DNA of 46,442 nucleotides, from assembly GCA_016212965.1 (NCBI GenBank), contig JACRDA010000136.1, positions 1 to 46,442 of the forward strand. The letters run 5' to 3'. Both the position numbers and the translations under genes were made by a program. Below are positions 24,704 to 33,958 of the stretch, piece by piece (the first letter of the stretch is position 1; every line of letters starts with the position of its first letter). Source of the stretch: Myxococcales bacterium (GTDB taxonomy: Bacteria; Myxococcota_A; Polyangia; Polyangiales; Polyangiaceae). The notes beneath the pieces are model-generated. The model was given only the letters and a program-made list of their open reading frames with translations. It searched no databases and was not told the DNA's origin.

Positions 24704-26053
24704 CTAGTCAGAGGAGGAGAAGGAGAAGCTCGTGAGGCCCGCAAGCGCGTCGCCCTGGGCCTTGATCTGCGACACCAGCGTCTCGAGGGCGGCGAACCGC
24801 GCCTGCAGCTGCTTCTCGTAGGCGTCGAGGCGCGCGGCGAGCACGAGCTCGTCCTTGTCGAGGGCCGCGATGCGCTTGGCGAACGAGTCGCCGCGGAGCT
24901 TCAGCGTGGCGGTCGGTCCCTCCGCGAGGCCTTCGACCACCTTCGTGAGCTTCGCCATGGCGCCGACGATCCCCTGACTTGCATCCCCTGCCAGGACCGT
25001 GCGAACCGCGGGCTGGTTGGCGCTCAGGGCCGCGCCGAGCGCGTCCTCGTCGAGCACGAGGTTGCCGTCCCGGTCGCTGTGCAGACCGATGGCGGCCAAC
25101 ATGTCGTAGCGTCCGCCGATTCCGCTGACACGCGAGGTCACGGCGCGGCCGAGGCCGTCGAGGGTGCGACGGACGGCACCATCCCCTGCGAGGTGGGGGT
25201 TCGAGGCTTTGATCGATCCGGACCCGGCCGCGAGGTGCCCGGCGGCGCGCGCCTTGTTGTAGGCCTCGACGAGGGACTTCAGCTTCTCCACAATCGCGCT
25301 CGGATCCGGCGCGACGGTGAGCGTTTCGGCTGCCGCAGTGACGGCCCGAGCCGTGACGCTGAGGCCCGGTAGCACGTCGTCGAACTGGTTCGTGGCGCGG
25401 CTCACGGTGATCTGACCGTCGAGCCGGATACGCGCGTCTTGCGCGGTCTGGTAGGTGGCCCCGCCATCGGTGAGGCCGAGCGTCTCGTTGCCACCGATCG
25501 CGATGGCGGCGCTCGCGCCCGTGTCGGCCCCGAACACGAGCAGCCGGTAGCTCGAGCCGTCGTAGAGGACGGACGCGGTGACGTGCGCCTGGGCGCCGTT
25601 GATCCGAGCGGCGATGTCGGCGAGCGAGTCGCTTGCCGCGATGGCGACGTCGACAGCGCCGTGGCCCCCGGCCGTGAAGGTCAGCGTGCCGCTCTTGCCG
25701 AGCGCAGCGGTCGACGATGCGAAGGCGCTCGACTTCGTGCGCTGCGCCTGCGCGAGCTGTAGTACCTCGACGTCGTAGGAGGCCGCCGTGGTCGTGCCCG
25801 TCACGGTCGTCGCCACCCCGGTGCCGCTCGAGGTCGCTTTCATGCCGGCGAGCTCGTTCGGATTCGAGAGCGCCGTCGCCGCGCTCTTGATCGCTGCGAC
25901 CGCACTCATGAACGCGGCGAGGGTGGTCTGGGCGGAGCTCAGCTCTGCCTGGGTCGCCTGTAGGCGCTTGAGGGGTGCGCGCTCGATCGTCATGAGGTCG
26001 CTGACGAGCTGGCGCGAGTCGATGCCGGTCGCGAGTCCCACGAAGCTCACCAT
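24704..26053 (-). CDS. fliD: Flagellar filament cap protein FliD
   Basis: FliD (449 residues) caps the filament and inserts flagellin subunits. The N-terminus MVSFVGLATGIDSRQLVSDL then MTIERAPLKRLQATQAELSS is the FliD_N signature. The C-terminal FliD_C domain ends with KDELVLAARLDAYEKQLQAR followed by FAALETLVSQIKAQ. A heptad-rich coiled coil closes each end. The ATG has a Shine-Dalgarno GAGGA 7 bases upstream. It follows fliC after 102 bases that contain an inverted repeat, so it may share the sigma-28 transcript. Confidence 0.95.
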   Translation of the reverse strand: MVSFVGLATGIDSRQLVSDLMTIERAPLKRLQATQAELSSAQTTLAAFMSAVAAIKSAATALSNPNELAGMKATSSGTGVATTVTGTTTAASYDVEVLQLAQAQRTKSSAFASSTAALGKSGTLTFTAGGHGAVDVAIAASDSLADIAARINGAQAHVTASVLYDGSSYRLLVFGADTGASAAIAIGGNETLGLTDGGATYQTAQDARIRLDGQITVSRATNQFDDVLPGLSVTARAVTAAAETLTVAPDPSAIVEKLKSLVEAYNKARAAGHLAAGSGSIKASNPHLAGDGAVRRTLDGLGRAVTSRVSGIGGRYDMLAAIGLHSDRDGNLVLDEDALGAALSANQPAVRTVLAGDASQGIVGAMAKLTKVVEGLAEGPTATLKLRGDSFAKRIAALDKDELVLAARLDAYEKQLQARFAALETLVSQIKAQGDALAGLTSFSFSSSD

Positions 26054-26078
26054 GATCGTCCTCGCTTTCGCACCACGA

Positions 26079-26104
26079 CGCGCCGCCCTCGGCCGAGCGG
26101 CGCG
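26079..26104 (-). repeat. GC-rich hairpin between fliC and fliD
   Basis: Arms 26079-26085 and 26098-26104 pair over 7 bp, and the inner CTCGGCCGAG (26088-26097) is itself a palindrome; two bases are bulged. No T-run follows on the minus strand, so it is not a classic intrinsic terminator. It could lower fliD expression relative to fliC or stabilise the fliC message; both are guesses. Confidence 0.4.
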
Positions 26105-26155
26105 CCGTGTCCCTCATCTTCCACGGCCCGGCCGGTGGACCCTCTCCCACCGAGC

Positions 26156-26986
26156 TCACCGCAGGAGCGAGAGCGCGAGCTGCGGCGCCTGGTTCGCCTG
26201 CGAGAGGACCGCCGTGCCGGCCTGGAGCAGAACCTGCGAGCGCGCCATCTTGGAGGTCTCCTCGGCGACGTCGACGTCGCGGATCGCGCTGTTGGCGGCC
26301 TCGAGGTTGGTGCGCATGGTCTCGGCGTTCGAACGCGCGACCGAGAGCCGGTTGTGGGCTGCGCCGAAGTCGGCGCGGCGCGTGGAGACCGTCTCGAGGG
26401 CCGTGTCGATCGCGGTCATCGCCGCCGTGGAGGCCGTGCCGTCGGCGCCGGCGACGTTGGCACCGGTGAGACCGAGGGTCGCGAGCGAGACGCCGCCGAA
26501 GGAGACGCCGATCGTGTCGGAGGCGCTCGTGTTGATGCCCACCTGGAAGGTGATGGTGGAGGCGGCGCCGGCGAGCAGCTCCTTGCCGTTGAACTCCGTC
26601 GTGTCGGCGACGCGCGTGATCTCGTTCATGTGCTGCTGGAACTCGGTGTCGATGTAGCCGCGTTCGACGCTGGTGAGATCGCCGTTGGCGCTCTGCACGG
26701 CGAGCTCGCGCATCCGGATGAGCATGCCGCTCACCTGACCCAGACCGCTCTCGGCGGTGTCCACCATGCTGGACGCGTTGGCGGCGTTGCGCTCGGCCAC
26801 CGCGAAGCTGCGCACGTCCGCGCTCAGGTTCTCGCTGACGCCGAGGCCGGCGGCGTCGTCCGCGGCCTTGTTGATGCGGTAGCCGCTCGAGAGCTTCTCG
26901 AAGGACGACTGGAGCGAGCGCTGCACCGTGTTCATGTTGCGCTGGGCCTGGAGAGACGCGACGTTGGTGTTGATGTAGAGAGGCAT
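26156..26986 (-). CDS. fliC: Flagellin FliC
   Basis: Flagellin (276 residues, a compact form with almost no variable D2/D3 region). The N-terminal D0/D1 is classical: PLYINTNVASLQAQRNMNTV, SSGYRINKAADDAAGLGVSE, then MLIRMRELAVQSANG and TRVADTTEFNGKELL. The C-terminal D1/D0 shows RSNAETMRTNLEAANSAIRD and ends QANQAPQLALSLLR. The ATG at 26986 gives the expected start; longer extensions run through the promoter. It is preceded by a sigma-28 promoter with a leader of about 64 bases. Confidence 0.97.
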   Translation of the reverse strand: MPLYINTNVASLQAQRNMNTVQRSLQSSFEKLSSGYRINKAADDAAGLGVSENLSADVRSFAVAERNAANASSMVDTAESGLGQVSGMLIRMRELAVQSANGDLTSVERGYIDTEFQQHMNEITRVADTTEFNGKELLAGAASTITFQVGINTSASDTIGVSFGGVSLATLGLTGANVAGADGTASTAAMTAIDTALETVSTRRADFGAAHNRLSVARSNAETMRTNLEAANSAIRDVDVAEETSKMARSQVLLQAGTAVLSQANQAPQLALSLLR

Positions 26987-27056
26987 GGCTGGATCCGTTC
27001 CGGAGGGAGCGCTGTCGTCGTGACAGCCCGGGGCAGCACCGGCTGCTTGGCCCTCT

Positions 27057-27083
27057 GGAACGGCGCTGTTCGTCGGAACTTGA
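27057..27083 (-). promoter_or_regulatory. fliC: Sigma-28 (FliA) promoter for fliC
   Basis: On the minus strand TCAAGTTC, 11 bases, then GCCGTTCC. This matches the FliA consensus TAAAGTTT-N11-GCCGATAA in spacing and in the diagnostic AAGTT and GCCG parts. Transcription would start near 27050, about 64 bases before the fliC ATG. Confidence 0.8.
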
Positions 27084-27136
27084 GGCGCGATTCCGCGGCA
27101 GCGCGTCGCTGCTCGACGCGGCGGTGGCACCGCGCC

Positions 27137-27844
27137 TCATCGCTCGTCCTGTTCGGCCGCGCGCGGCGCGGCGACCCGCGCGGTCATGGTGCCCACCACA
27201 TCGAGCATGCGGGCCACGGCCGCGTCGGTCGGCAGATCCTCGAGGTCGACGGGCCCGGACTCCACGCGGTGGTCGACGACGCGTGCCCGTGCGATCTCGA
27301 GGGAGGTGGGGAGCGATGGCGGCGACGGACCGCCCTCCTGCCCAGCGCCCACGTGCAGCGCGACGAGGCCCTCGAGCGAGCGCGCGTAGCCGGTGAGCGG
27401 CGCCGTGAAGTAGCCTCGCGCCTTGAGCGCGGTCGCGAAGGCGTGCGTGTCGCCCCGTTCCGCCGCTTCGAGGGCGCCGCCGAACCGACCGCCGAGGAAT
27501 TGGAGGTAGTCGCGCGCCCCCTCGTCGATGTCCCGGTACGCGCGGAACTGGTCGGTGACCCGCGTCGGTGCCTCGCCGAGGTACTCCGTGGTCCGACAGC
27601 GCGCGCCGAGCCCGGAAGGCCCCGTGCCCTTGATGCCCCCGAAGTTGAAGTTGTACATCTTCGCACCGCGCGCCGTCTCGTGCGAGACGTGCGCCGTGAG
27701 GACATCGAGCGTCGCCTCGCTCGGTGCTCTCCCCTTCATGGTGCGGTAGGCGCGGGCGAGCGCCCCGCGTAGCTGCCCCGCCGCCACCGGGGTTCGTTGG
27801 GGCTCGACCGACCGCGCCGTGGCTGCGACACCAGGTAGGGGCAT
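27137..27844 (-). CDS. GH73-type flagellar muramidase (FlgJ C-domain-like)
   Basis: A 235-residue peptidoglycan hydrolase of the glucosaminidase (GH73) type, the activity that opens the wall for the rod. Seen: the Glu region LTAHVSHETARGAKMYNFNF with GGIKGTG, then DQFRAYRDIDEGARDYLQFL, a GH73-typical block. There is no FlgJ rod-cap domain and no signal peptide, so export through the flagellar system is likely. The ATG at 27844 is fixed by the sigma-54 element 14 bases upstream. It stands directly upstream of fliC. Confidence 0.82.
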   Translation of the reverse strand: MPLPGVAATARSVEPQRTPVAAGQLRGALARAYRTMKGRAPSEATLDVLTAHVSHETARGAKMYNFNFGGIKGTGPSGLGARCRTTEYLGEAPTRVTDQFRAYRDIDEGARDYLQFLGGRFGGALEAAERGDTHAFATALKARGYFTAPLTGYARSLEGLVALHVGAGQEGGPSPPSLPTSLEIARARVVDHRVESGPVDLEDLPTDAAVARMLDVVGTMTARVAAPRAAEQDER

Positions 27845-27856
27845 GCCTCGCTAGCT

Positions 27857-27872
27857 AGCAAGGGGCGTGCCC
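27857..27872 (-). promoter_or_regulatory. Sigma-54 promoter for the GH73 gene
   Basis: Minus-strand GGGCACGCCCCTTGCT matches TGGCACG-N4-TTGCT in all but the first base. The -12 C (27858) is 14 bases before the ATG, which would be at about +3. Confidence 0.85.
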
Positions 27873-27900
27873 GCCGCCGCCGCGGCAGAAGCCGCCCGAA

Positions 27901-27933
27901 GTCTTGGCGCGGTCAGAACGACGGCGCCAAGAC
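27901..27933. promoter_or_regulatory. Perfect 10-bp inverted repeat, candidate activator-binding site
   Basis: GTCTTGGCGC (27901-27910) and GCGCCAAGAC (27924-27933) are exact inverted copies with a 13-base spacer. The repeat lies between two divergent sigma-54 promoters, about 29 bases from the GH73 promoter and 90 bases from the activator promoter. That is where an enhancer for a bacterial enhancer-binding protein would be expected. Confidence 0.55.
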
Positions 27934-28022
27934 CCTGACACCGGCGGGGCAAGGCCGCCGACGGTGCACGGAATCGCGCGGGAATGCGCGGCGGCGGCTC
28001 GGACGTCCGTCGAGGCAGGGGC

Positions 28023-28038
28023 GGGCACACGCCTTGCT
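28023..28038 (+). promoter_or_regulatory. Sigma-54 promoter for the activator gene
   Basis: GGGCACACGCCTTGCT keeps GGCAC, TTGCT and GG-N10-GC. The -12 C (28037) is 14 bases before ATG 28051, so the ATG is at about +3. It predicts that the activator drives its own gene. Confidence 0.82.
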
Positions 28039-28050
28039 TATCTCTGCGCC

Positions 28051-29091
<1,041 letters not shown>

Positions 29092-29133
29092 CGGGCGGGC
29101 CGTCGCGACCGGAGGCACGTGGAGGCACCGATC

Positions 29134-30339
29134 ATGGCAAGCGTGAACCCGCCCGCGGACGCTCGCCGCGCAGCCTGCGCGCGGGCAGCTCTTGCCGCCG
29201 CAGCCCTCGGGGCGCTCGCGTGGGCGTCCGTCGCATGCGGGGAACCCTTCGCCACTGGGGCTGCGACCGCCACGCCGCCCGGTGGAGGCGGTGGCACCGG
29301 CGGCGCGCCGCCCGTCACGTCGAGCGGCGGCTCGTCGACGGCGAGCGGTGGGCAAGGCGGCGGCGCGGACTGCGCCTCGGCCGACCTCGCCACGAGCTCG
29401 CAGCACTGTGGTGCGTGCTTCCACGACTGCTTCGGCGGCGCGTGCACGGGCGGCGTGTGTGGCCCGGTCATGCTCGTGAGCGGCGACTTCACGGGGGGAG
29501 CGCTCGCCGTTGCGGGGAACGTCGCATACTGGGCCGACGAGCTCACCGGCACGATCCACGCCGTGGGCGTCGACGGCAGCGGCTTGCTCGAGCTCGCCAC
29601 TGCGGTCCCGCCCGTCGGGGCTCTCGCGGTCGACGACACGCACGTCTACTTCAGCGGAGGCACAGGGCTACCCGTCGGCAACGTCGGTCGCGTGCCGCGG
29701 AGCGGCGGCGGCATCGAGATCCTCGCGCCCGCGATCCAGGGGTCGGGGGGCGTCGCGGTGGACGGTGGCTTCGTCTACTTCGGCGAGGGCGCGACCTCGC
29801 GCATCCTGCGCAAGCCGAAGGGGCCCGGTGCGGTTCAGGTGCTCGCCTCGATGGTCGCCGGCGTGGCCGGCGGGCAGCTCGTCGCCACCGCCGACCACCT
29901 CTTCTGGACGGGGCGATACAGCAACACCGTCGCCACCGTCGGCAAGACGGGTACGGCCCCCGCCGTGCTCGCCGCCGGGCAGAGCGGTCCGCTCGGCCTT
30001 GCGGCGTACGGCGGCTTCATCTACTTCACGAAGTTCGGCGCGGGCGGCGTCGCGCGCGGTGCGACCGAGCCGGGGCTCCCGGTCTCCACCCTGGCGCAGA
30101 ATCAGTCCGGCCCGGTCTCGATCGCCGTGGACTCCGACTTCGTCTACTGGCTCAACGAGACCAGCGGCGAGATTGTCGCGCTGTCGACAACCGGCGGTAC
30201 ACCCATGCCCATCGTGACGAGCCCGGCGCGTCCCTCCGCCCTCGCCGTGGACGCCGAGGCTATCTACTTCACGCTGCGCGGCGAGAACGGTGTCGGCGGC
30301 GGTGGCCTCGCCCGCGTCCGCAAGCCGGTGGCGCCTTGA
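29134..30339 (+). CDS. Cys-rich putative lipoprotein with beta-propeller-like repeats
   Basis: A 401-residue exported protein with hydrophobic signal ALAAAALGALAWASVACGEP; the Cys may be a lipid-attachment site, though the lipobox (SVAC) is weak. A Gly/Ser/Thr-rich linker follows, then a Cys cluster (SQHCGACFHDCFGGACTGGV) common in Polyangia surface proteins. From residue about 115 there are about six repeats of a 'vYW/F..G.I..V...G' type, suggesting a beta-propeller (for example VAYWADELTGTIHAVGVDGS). Shine-Dalgarno GGAGG is present. A role with the flagellar genes is not evident. Confidence 0.75.
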   Translation: MASVNPPADARRAACARAALAAAALGALAWASVACGEPFATGAATATPPGGGGGTGGAPPVTSSGGSSTASGGQGGGADCASADLATSSQHCGACFHDCFGGACTGGVCGPVMLVSGDFTGGALAVAGNVAYWADELTGTIHAVGVDGSGLLELATAVPPVGALAVDDTHVYFSGGTGLPVGNVGRVPRSGGGIEILAPAIQGSGGVAVDGGFVYFGEGATSRILRKPKGPGAVQVLASMVAGVAGGQLVATADHLFWTGRYSNTVATVGKTGTAPAVLAAGQSGPLGLAAYGGFIYFTKFGAGGVARGATEPGLPVSTLAQNQSGPVSIAVDSDFVYWLNETSGEIVALSTTGGTPMPIVTSPARPSALAVDAEAIYFTLRGENGVGGGGLARVRKPVAP

Positions 30340-30468
30340 CGTCCCGGGCGCCCTGGTAGCGCCGCGTGACCGGTGCGGCGCATGCGCGCCGACGTCGCGA
30401 TTCCTCCTTCAGGTCGCCGCCGGGAAGCCGTTCACACCGTCCGTGCCACAAAGGAACGGAGCGTCCCC

Positions 30469-32871
30469 ATGAACGATCTTCCCACGAGTTCCACGGCGTC
30501 GAAGGTGCTCATCGTGGACGACGACCCCATCTTCCTGCGCAGCCTTCAGCGCGTGCTCTCCCGCCTCGGCTACGGCGTCGAGGCTGCTGCGTCGGCCCAC
30601 GCGGCGCTGGATGCGCTCGTCGAGGGGCGCTTCGACGCCGTGATCTCCGACGTATCGATGCCGGGGCTCGACGGGATCGGATTCCTGCAGCGCGTTCGAG
30701 AGCGCGACGGCGACCTGCCCGTCGTGCTCATCACGGGTGTGCCCGATCTCACCACGGCCAGCCTGGCGCTGGAGCATCGCGCCTTCGCCTACCTGACCAA
30801 ACCGTTTTGCCCGCAGCGCTTGGCGGAAGTGGCCGAGAAGGCCGTGGTGGCGGGCCGGGCGGCGCGCAACCGCAGGGCCCGAGAAGCGGCCAGCGCCACC
30901 GAGCAACCCGACCTCGGCGCGCTCTCTGCGAGCCTGGACGCTGCCATGGCATCGCTCTGGGTCGCCTATCAGCCCATCGTCTCGCTCGGCGGCGCCGTCT
31001 TTGGCTACGAGGCGCTCCTGCGCAGCGACGAGAAGAGCCTGCCGCATCCTGGTGCGATCCTCGACGCGGCCGAGCGCCTGGGCCGGCTGGAAGACCTCGG
31101 GCGCGCCATCCGCGCCCGTGCCGCCGAACCGCTCGAGCAAGCGGAGCCGGACGCCCTGCTGTTCGTCAACCTCCACACCGCAGATCTGCTCGATCCGGCT
31201 CTGACCGACCCCGACGCACCGCTCTCGCGCATTGCCCACCGTGTCGTCCTCGAGATCACCGAACGCGCGTCGCTCGACCGCGTGCGCGACCTGCGGGTCC
31301 GTATCGCTAGGCTTCGCGAGATGGGCTTCCGCGTGGCGGTCGACGACCTTGGAGCGGGGTATGCCGGGCTCACGACCTTCGCCTCGCTCGAGCCTGAGAT
31401 CGTCAAGTTCGACATGTCGCTCGTGCGCGACATCCACAAGAACGCAACGAAGCAGAAGCTCTGCCGTTCGATCCTGGGGATGTGCCGCGAGATGGGCATC
31501 GCGGTGATCTCCGAGGGAGTCGAGACCCTCGAGGAGCGCGACATGCTGGCGTCGCTCGGCGCCGAGCTCATGCAAGGCTACCTCTACGCCACGCCCGGGC
31601 GGGCGTTCCCGAAGCCGCGCCTCTTCCCGGCGCCGGTCCTTCCCCAGGCGAGCATCGAGCTCGCCAGCCGCGATTCCGATCCCGAGGACCAAAGCCAGGG
31701 CGCCCGGAGCGCACGCGAGCGCCTCGTCGGCACGACGGTCGCGGACCGATGGGTCATCGACACACCGCTCGGGGCCGACGAGCTCGGTCTCACCTTCGCC
31801 GGCCACCACAGCGTCATCCAGCGGCGCGTCATCATCCGCGTCCTGCAGGCGCCTGGCGATGAGCCACGTGCGCGCCGCAACGTGGAAGACGCACTCGCTA
31901 CCGGCAAGATCGATCACCCCAACGTGGTGGGCATGGTGGACATGGGCGACCTGCCCGACGGCTCGCCCTACCTCGTGCTCGACAACATCGAGGGGCCGAC
32001 GGTGGGCGACGTCCTCGCCGCGCGTGGCGCGCTGCCGTTCGCTGCGGTGCTCGATCTCGGGGCGCAGATCGCGCAAGGCCTCGGTGCCGCGCACGCTCGG
32101 GGGATCAAGCACGGCGCCTTGGGGCTCGACAGCGTCGTGCTCGTCGGATCCTGCGACCGGGACACCCGTGCCGTGATCGTGGACATCGGTGCGGCGCGTC
32201 AGCCGGGTCGGGTGAGCTCCCGGCCGGCGGTGCTTGCGCCCGAGCAAGTGGCCGGGGCGGCGCCGGATGTCCGGAGTGACGTGTTCGCCTTCGGTGCCCT
32301 GCTCGCGGCGTGTCGCCGCCCGGCGGCCGCAACCGACGCGCCAGCCCGCGCCCTCGACGCGCTCACCCGCCGTTGCCAGGCGCGCGAACCCGAGAAGCGC
32401 TACGCGAACATGGCCGAGGTGGTGCGCGCGCTCGAGGCGGTCCCGCACGCCCGGCACGCGGCCTTCGTGTGGCGCTTGGGGCGGCGCATGCTCGCAGTGG
32501 CAGCCGCCGCAGCCCTGACCAGCGCTGCCGCGCTATCGATCGCCTTCTGCGGCTCGCCGCGGGCCGCCGCTGCGTCGCCGTTGGCGCTTGCGCCGCAAAT
32601 CTCGCTCACCGCGCACACCGTGAAGGCGGCGGGCGACCCACTCGAGATGGCGCGAGGTGCCGTGACGGTGTGGGCGGCACCCGCGGCTGAGAGCACGGAA
32701 CAGGTGGAGTCGGCGCCCGCGGCTTGGCGTGCGCTGTCCGTACCCGCAAGCGCCTCGGCGACGACGCCGTCGACCCGGGCCACCGCAGCCGGTGCTGTGC
32801 CTCGCGCAGCTCGGCGCCCGGCGTCTCGTGGTCGCGCTAGGAGTCCCGAGATCGTCGATCCGTGGCGCTGA
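30469..32871 (+). CDS. Receiver-EAL-pseudokinase fusion protein
   Basis: An 800-residue protein with three regulatory modules. Receiver (about 13-124): VLIVDDDP, phospho-Asp61 in ISDVSMPG, Lys in LTKPF. EAL phosphodiesterase (about 160-395) looks intact: E181 in EALLR, FVNLH, EITERAS, DDLGAGYAGL, VKFDMSL, EGVET, QGYLYATPG. A Ser/Thr kinase fold (about 419-657) is degenerate: ATP Lys replaced (RRVIIRVLQ), HRDxKxxN replaced by KHGALGLDS, DFG replaced by DIG, but APE kept. A membrane helix (about 672-696) and a low-complexity tail follow. The ATG at 30469 has Shine-Dalgarno GGAG. Likely a c-di-GMP-degrading signal protein. Confidence 0.88.
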   Translation: MNDLPTSSTASKVLIVDDDPIFLRSLQRVLSRLGYGVEAAASAHAALDALVEGRFDAVISDVSMPGLDGIGFLQRVRERDGDLPVVLITGVPDLTTASLALEHRAFAYLTKPFCPQRLAEVAEKAVVAGRAARNRRAREAASATEQPDLGALSASLDAAMASLWVAYQPIVSLGGAVFGYEALLRSDEKSLPHPGAILDAAERLGRLEDLGRAIRARAAEPLEQAEPDALLFVNLHTADLLDPALTDPDAPLSRIAHRVVLEITERASLDRVRDLRVRIARLREMGFRVAVDDLGAGYAGLTTFASLEPEIVKFDMSLVRDIHKNATKQKLCRSILGMCREMGIAVISEGVETLEERDMLASLGAELMQGYLYATPGRAFPKPRLFPAPVLPQASIELASRDSDPEDQSQGARSARERLVGTTVADRWVIDTPLGADELGLTFAGHHSVIQRRVIIRVLQAPGDEPRARRNVEDALATGKIDHPNVVGMVDMGDLPDGSPYLVLDNIEGPTVGDVLAARGALPFAAVLDLGAQIAQGLGAAHARGIKHGALGLDSVVLVGSCDRDTRAVIVDIGAARQPGRVSSRPAVLAPEQVAGAAPDVRSDVFAFGALLAACRRPAAATDAPARALDALTRRCQAREPEKRYANMAEVVRALEAVPHARHAAFVWRLGRRMLAVAAAAALTSAAALSIAFCGSPRAAAASPLALAPQISLTAHTVKAAGDPLEMARGAVTVWAAPAAESTEQVESAPAAWRALSVPASASATTPSTRATAAGAVPRAARRPASRGRARSPEIVDPWR

Positions 32872-32889
32872 CGGGTGCGCGACGGCTCG

Positions 32890-33561
32890 TCAAACCGCCT
32901 GCAGCTCGAGGCGGAAGGTAGCGCGGCCTTCCGCGCCGCCGGCCGTGAGCTGTCCGCCGACGCTCTCCGCCAACGCGCTTGCCGCCAGCATGCCGGCGAA
33001 GCGACCGTAGCGGCCCTTGGGCGCCGTCTTGGCCGCATGTTGTCCTGACAACGTGAACACCTCCTCGCGAAGCTCGGCGGCCACGGCAGAACCCGCATCC
33101 GTGGTCTCGAGGACGACGCGGTCGCCCTCACGAAACACCCGGACGAGAATCGGTCCGCGGGGGGCGTGTTCGTCCGCGTTCGCGAGCACAACGCGCAGGA
33201 CTGGCATGGCTGCGCTGGCGCCGCGCGCCACGAGCGGAGCGGTGCGAACGATCTCCACCGCGCAGCGCGACGCAGGGAGCTCGGCGATGCCGGCCGCCAC
33301 GACGCTACCCACGTCCCCCTCCGTCAGCCGCAGGGGTCGCTCGCCGACCAACACCTGACCGATCCAGGTCATCTGCTCGGCGGCACGTCGCAGGTCGGTG
33401 AGCGAGAGGCGCAGGTCATCGAGGACCTCGGCGCTGCCGGGGCCGCCGTCTGCCAGCGCGTCGACGTTGGCGCACAGCGCCGCGATGGGGCTCTTGAGGT
33501 CGTGGGCCAGCAGGGAGAGGAGTCGCCCGACGTCGAGCGCTCCGAGGTCTTTTCTCGTCAT
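32890..33561 (-). CDS. Small cytosolic histidine kinase-like protein
   Basis: A 223-residue protein made only of a dimerisation/phosphoacceptor helix and an ATPase domain. The H-box is LLSLLAHDLKSPIAAL with His20. The ATPase part has the N-box-like VLANADEHAP and a DAGSAV in place of DxGxG; GRFAGMLAASALAESVGGQL resembles the G2 end. There is no sensor, HAMP or membrane domain. It converges with the REC-EAL-pseudokinase gene 18 bases away and could phosphorylate that receiver. Start chosen at ATG 33561; a TTG at 33579 is less likely. Confidence 0.75.
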   Translation of the reverse strand: MTRKDLGALDVGRLLSLLAHDLKSPIAALCANVDALADGGPGSAEVLDDLRLSLTDLRRAAEQMTWIGQVLVGERPLRLTEGDVGSVVAAGIAELPASRCAVEIVRTAPLVARGASAAMPVLRVVLANADEHAPRGPILVRVFREGDRVVLETTDAGSAVAAELREEVFTLSGQHAAKTAPKGRYGRFAGMLAASALAESVGGQLTAGGAEGRATFRLELQAV

Positions 33562-33958
33562 GGGTCCATCATCGTCCAAGCTAGTGCTAGTGTCGTTGCA
33601 GCTCTGCGAAGACTGCCCGGCCGTCGCAAGAGATCTTCACTCCGCCGGTCTTCGAGCTCCGGCGTTGGGGGTGCCGCCCGCGCGGCATAGCGCGAATACC
33701 TCGCGCGGCACATGCGAAGTGTCAGCCGGGGTGACGCACGCCCTGACCGATGGCGAAGTGCAGCGAGCAGGACGGTGGAGCTCTGCGCGGACGGCGAGCC
33801 GCCCGGTGTGCCAGTGCAACCTGCCGGCTCCGTGCAGCTCTCCGCGTCCGCGTCTCCTCTGTAACTCGCCCCCAAGTACGCGGAAGATGACGAGCACGAT
33901 GGTGCCTTCGCTGGGCCGGCGGCCGCTGCCAGCACGAGGCAACAGGAGACGGGAAGCC
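33562..33958. other. Gene-free stretch between histidine kinase and GpsA-like gene
   Basis: 397 bases with lower GC than the surroundings. The longest minus-strand frames here (for example 33637-33942) have no start with a Shine-Dalgarno, no family resemblance and composition unlike the neighbours. It probably holds the promoter of the small histidine kinase, but I see no clear -35/-10 or -24/-12. Confidence 0.5.

Noticed and set aside
26079-26104. Intrinsic terminator after fliC
   Set aside because: The hairpin has a bulge and no following T-run; listed only as a repeat.
27904-28050. 49-residue N-terminal extension of the sigma-54 activator
   Set aside because: It contains the gene's own sigma-54 promoter and resembles no regulatory domain.
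33637-33942. Minus-strand 101-residue open frame
   Set aside because: No Shine-Dalgarno, no domain, composition unlike real genes here; lies in a lower-GC spacer.
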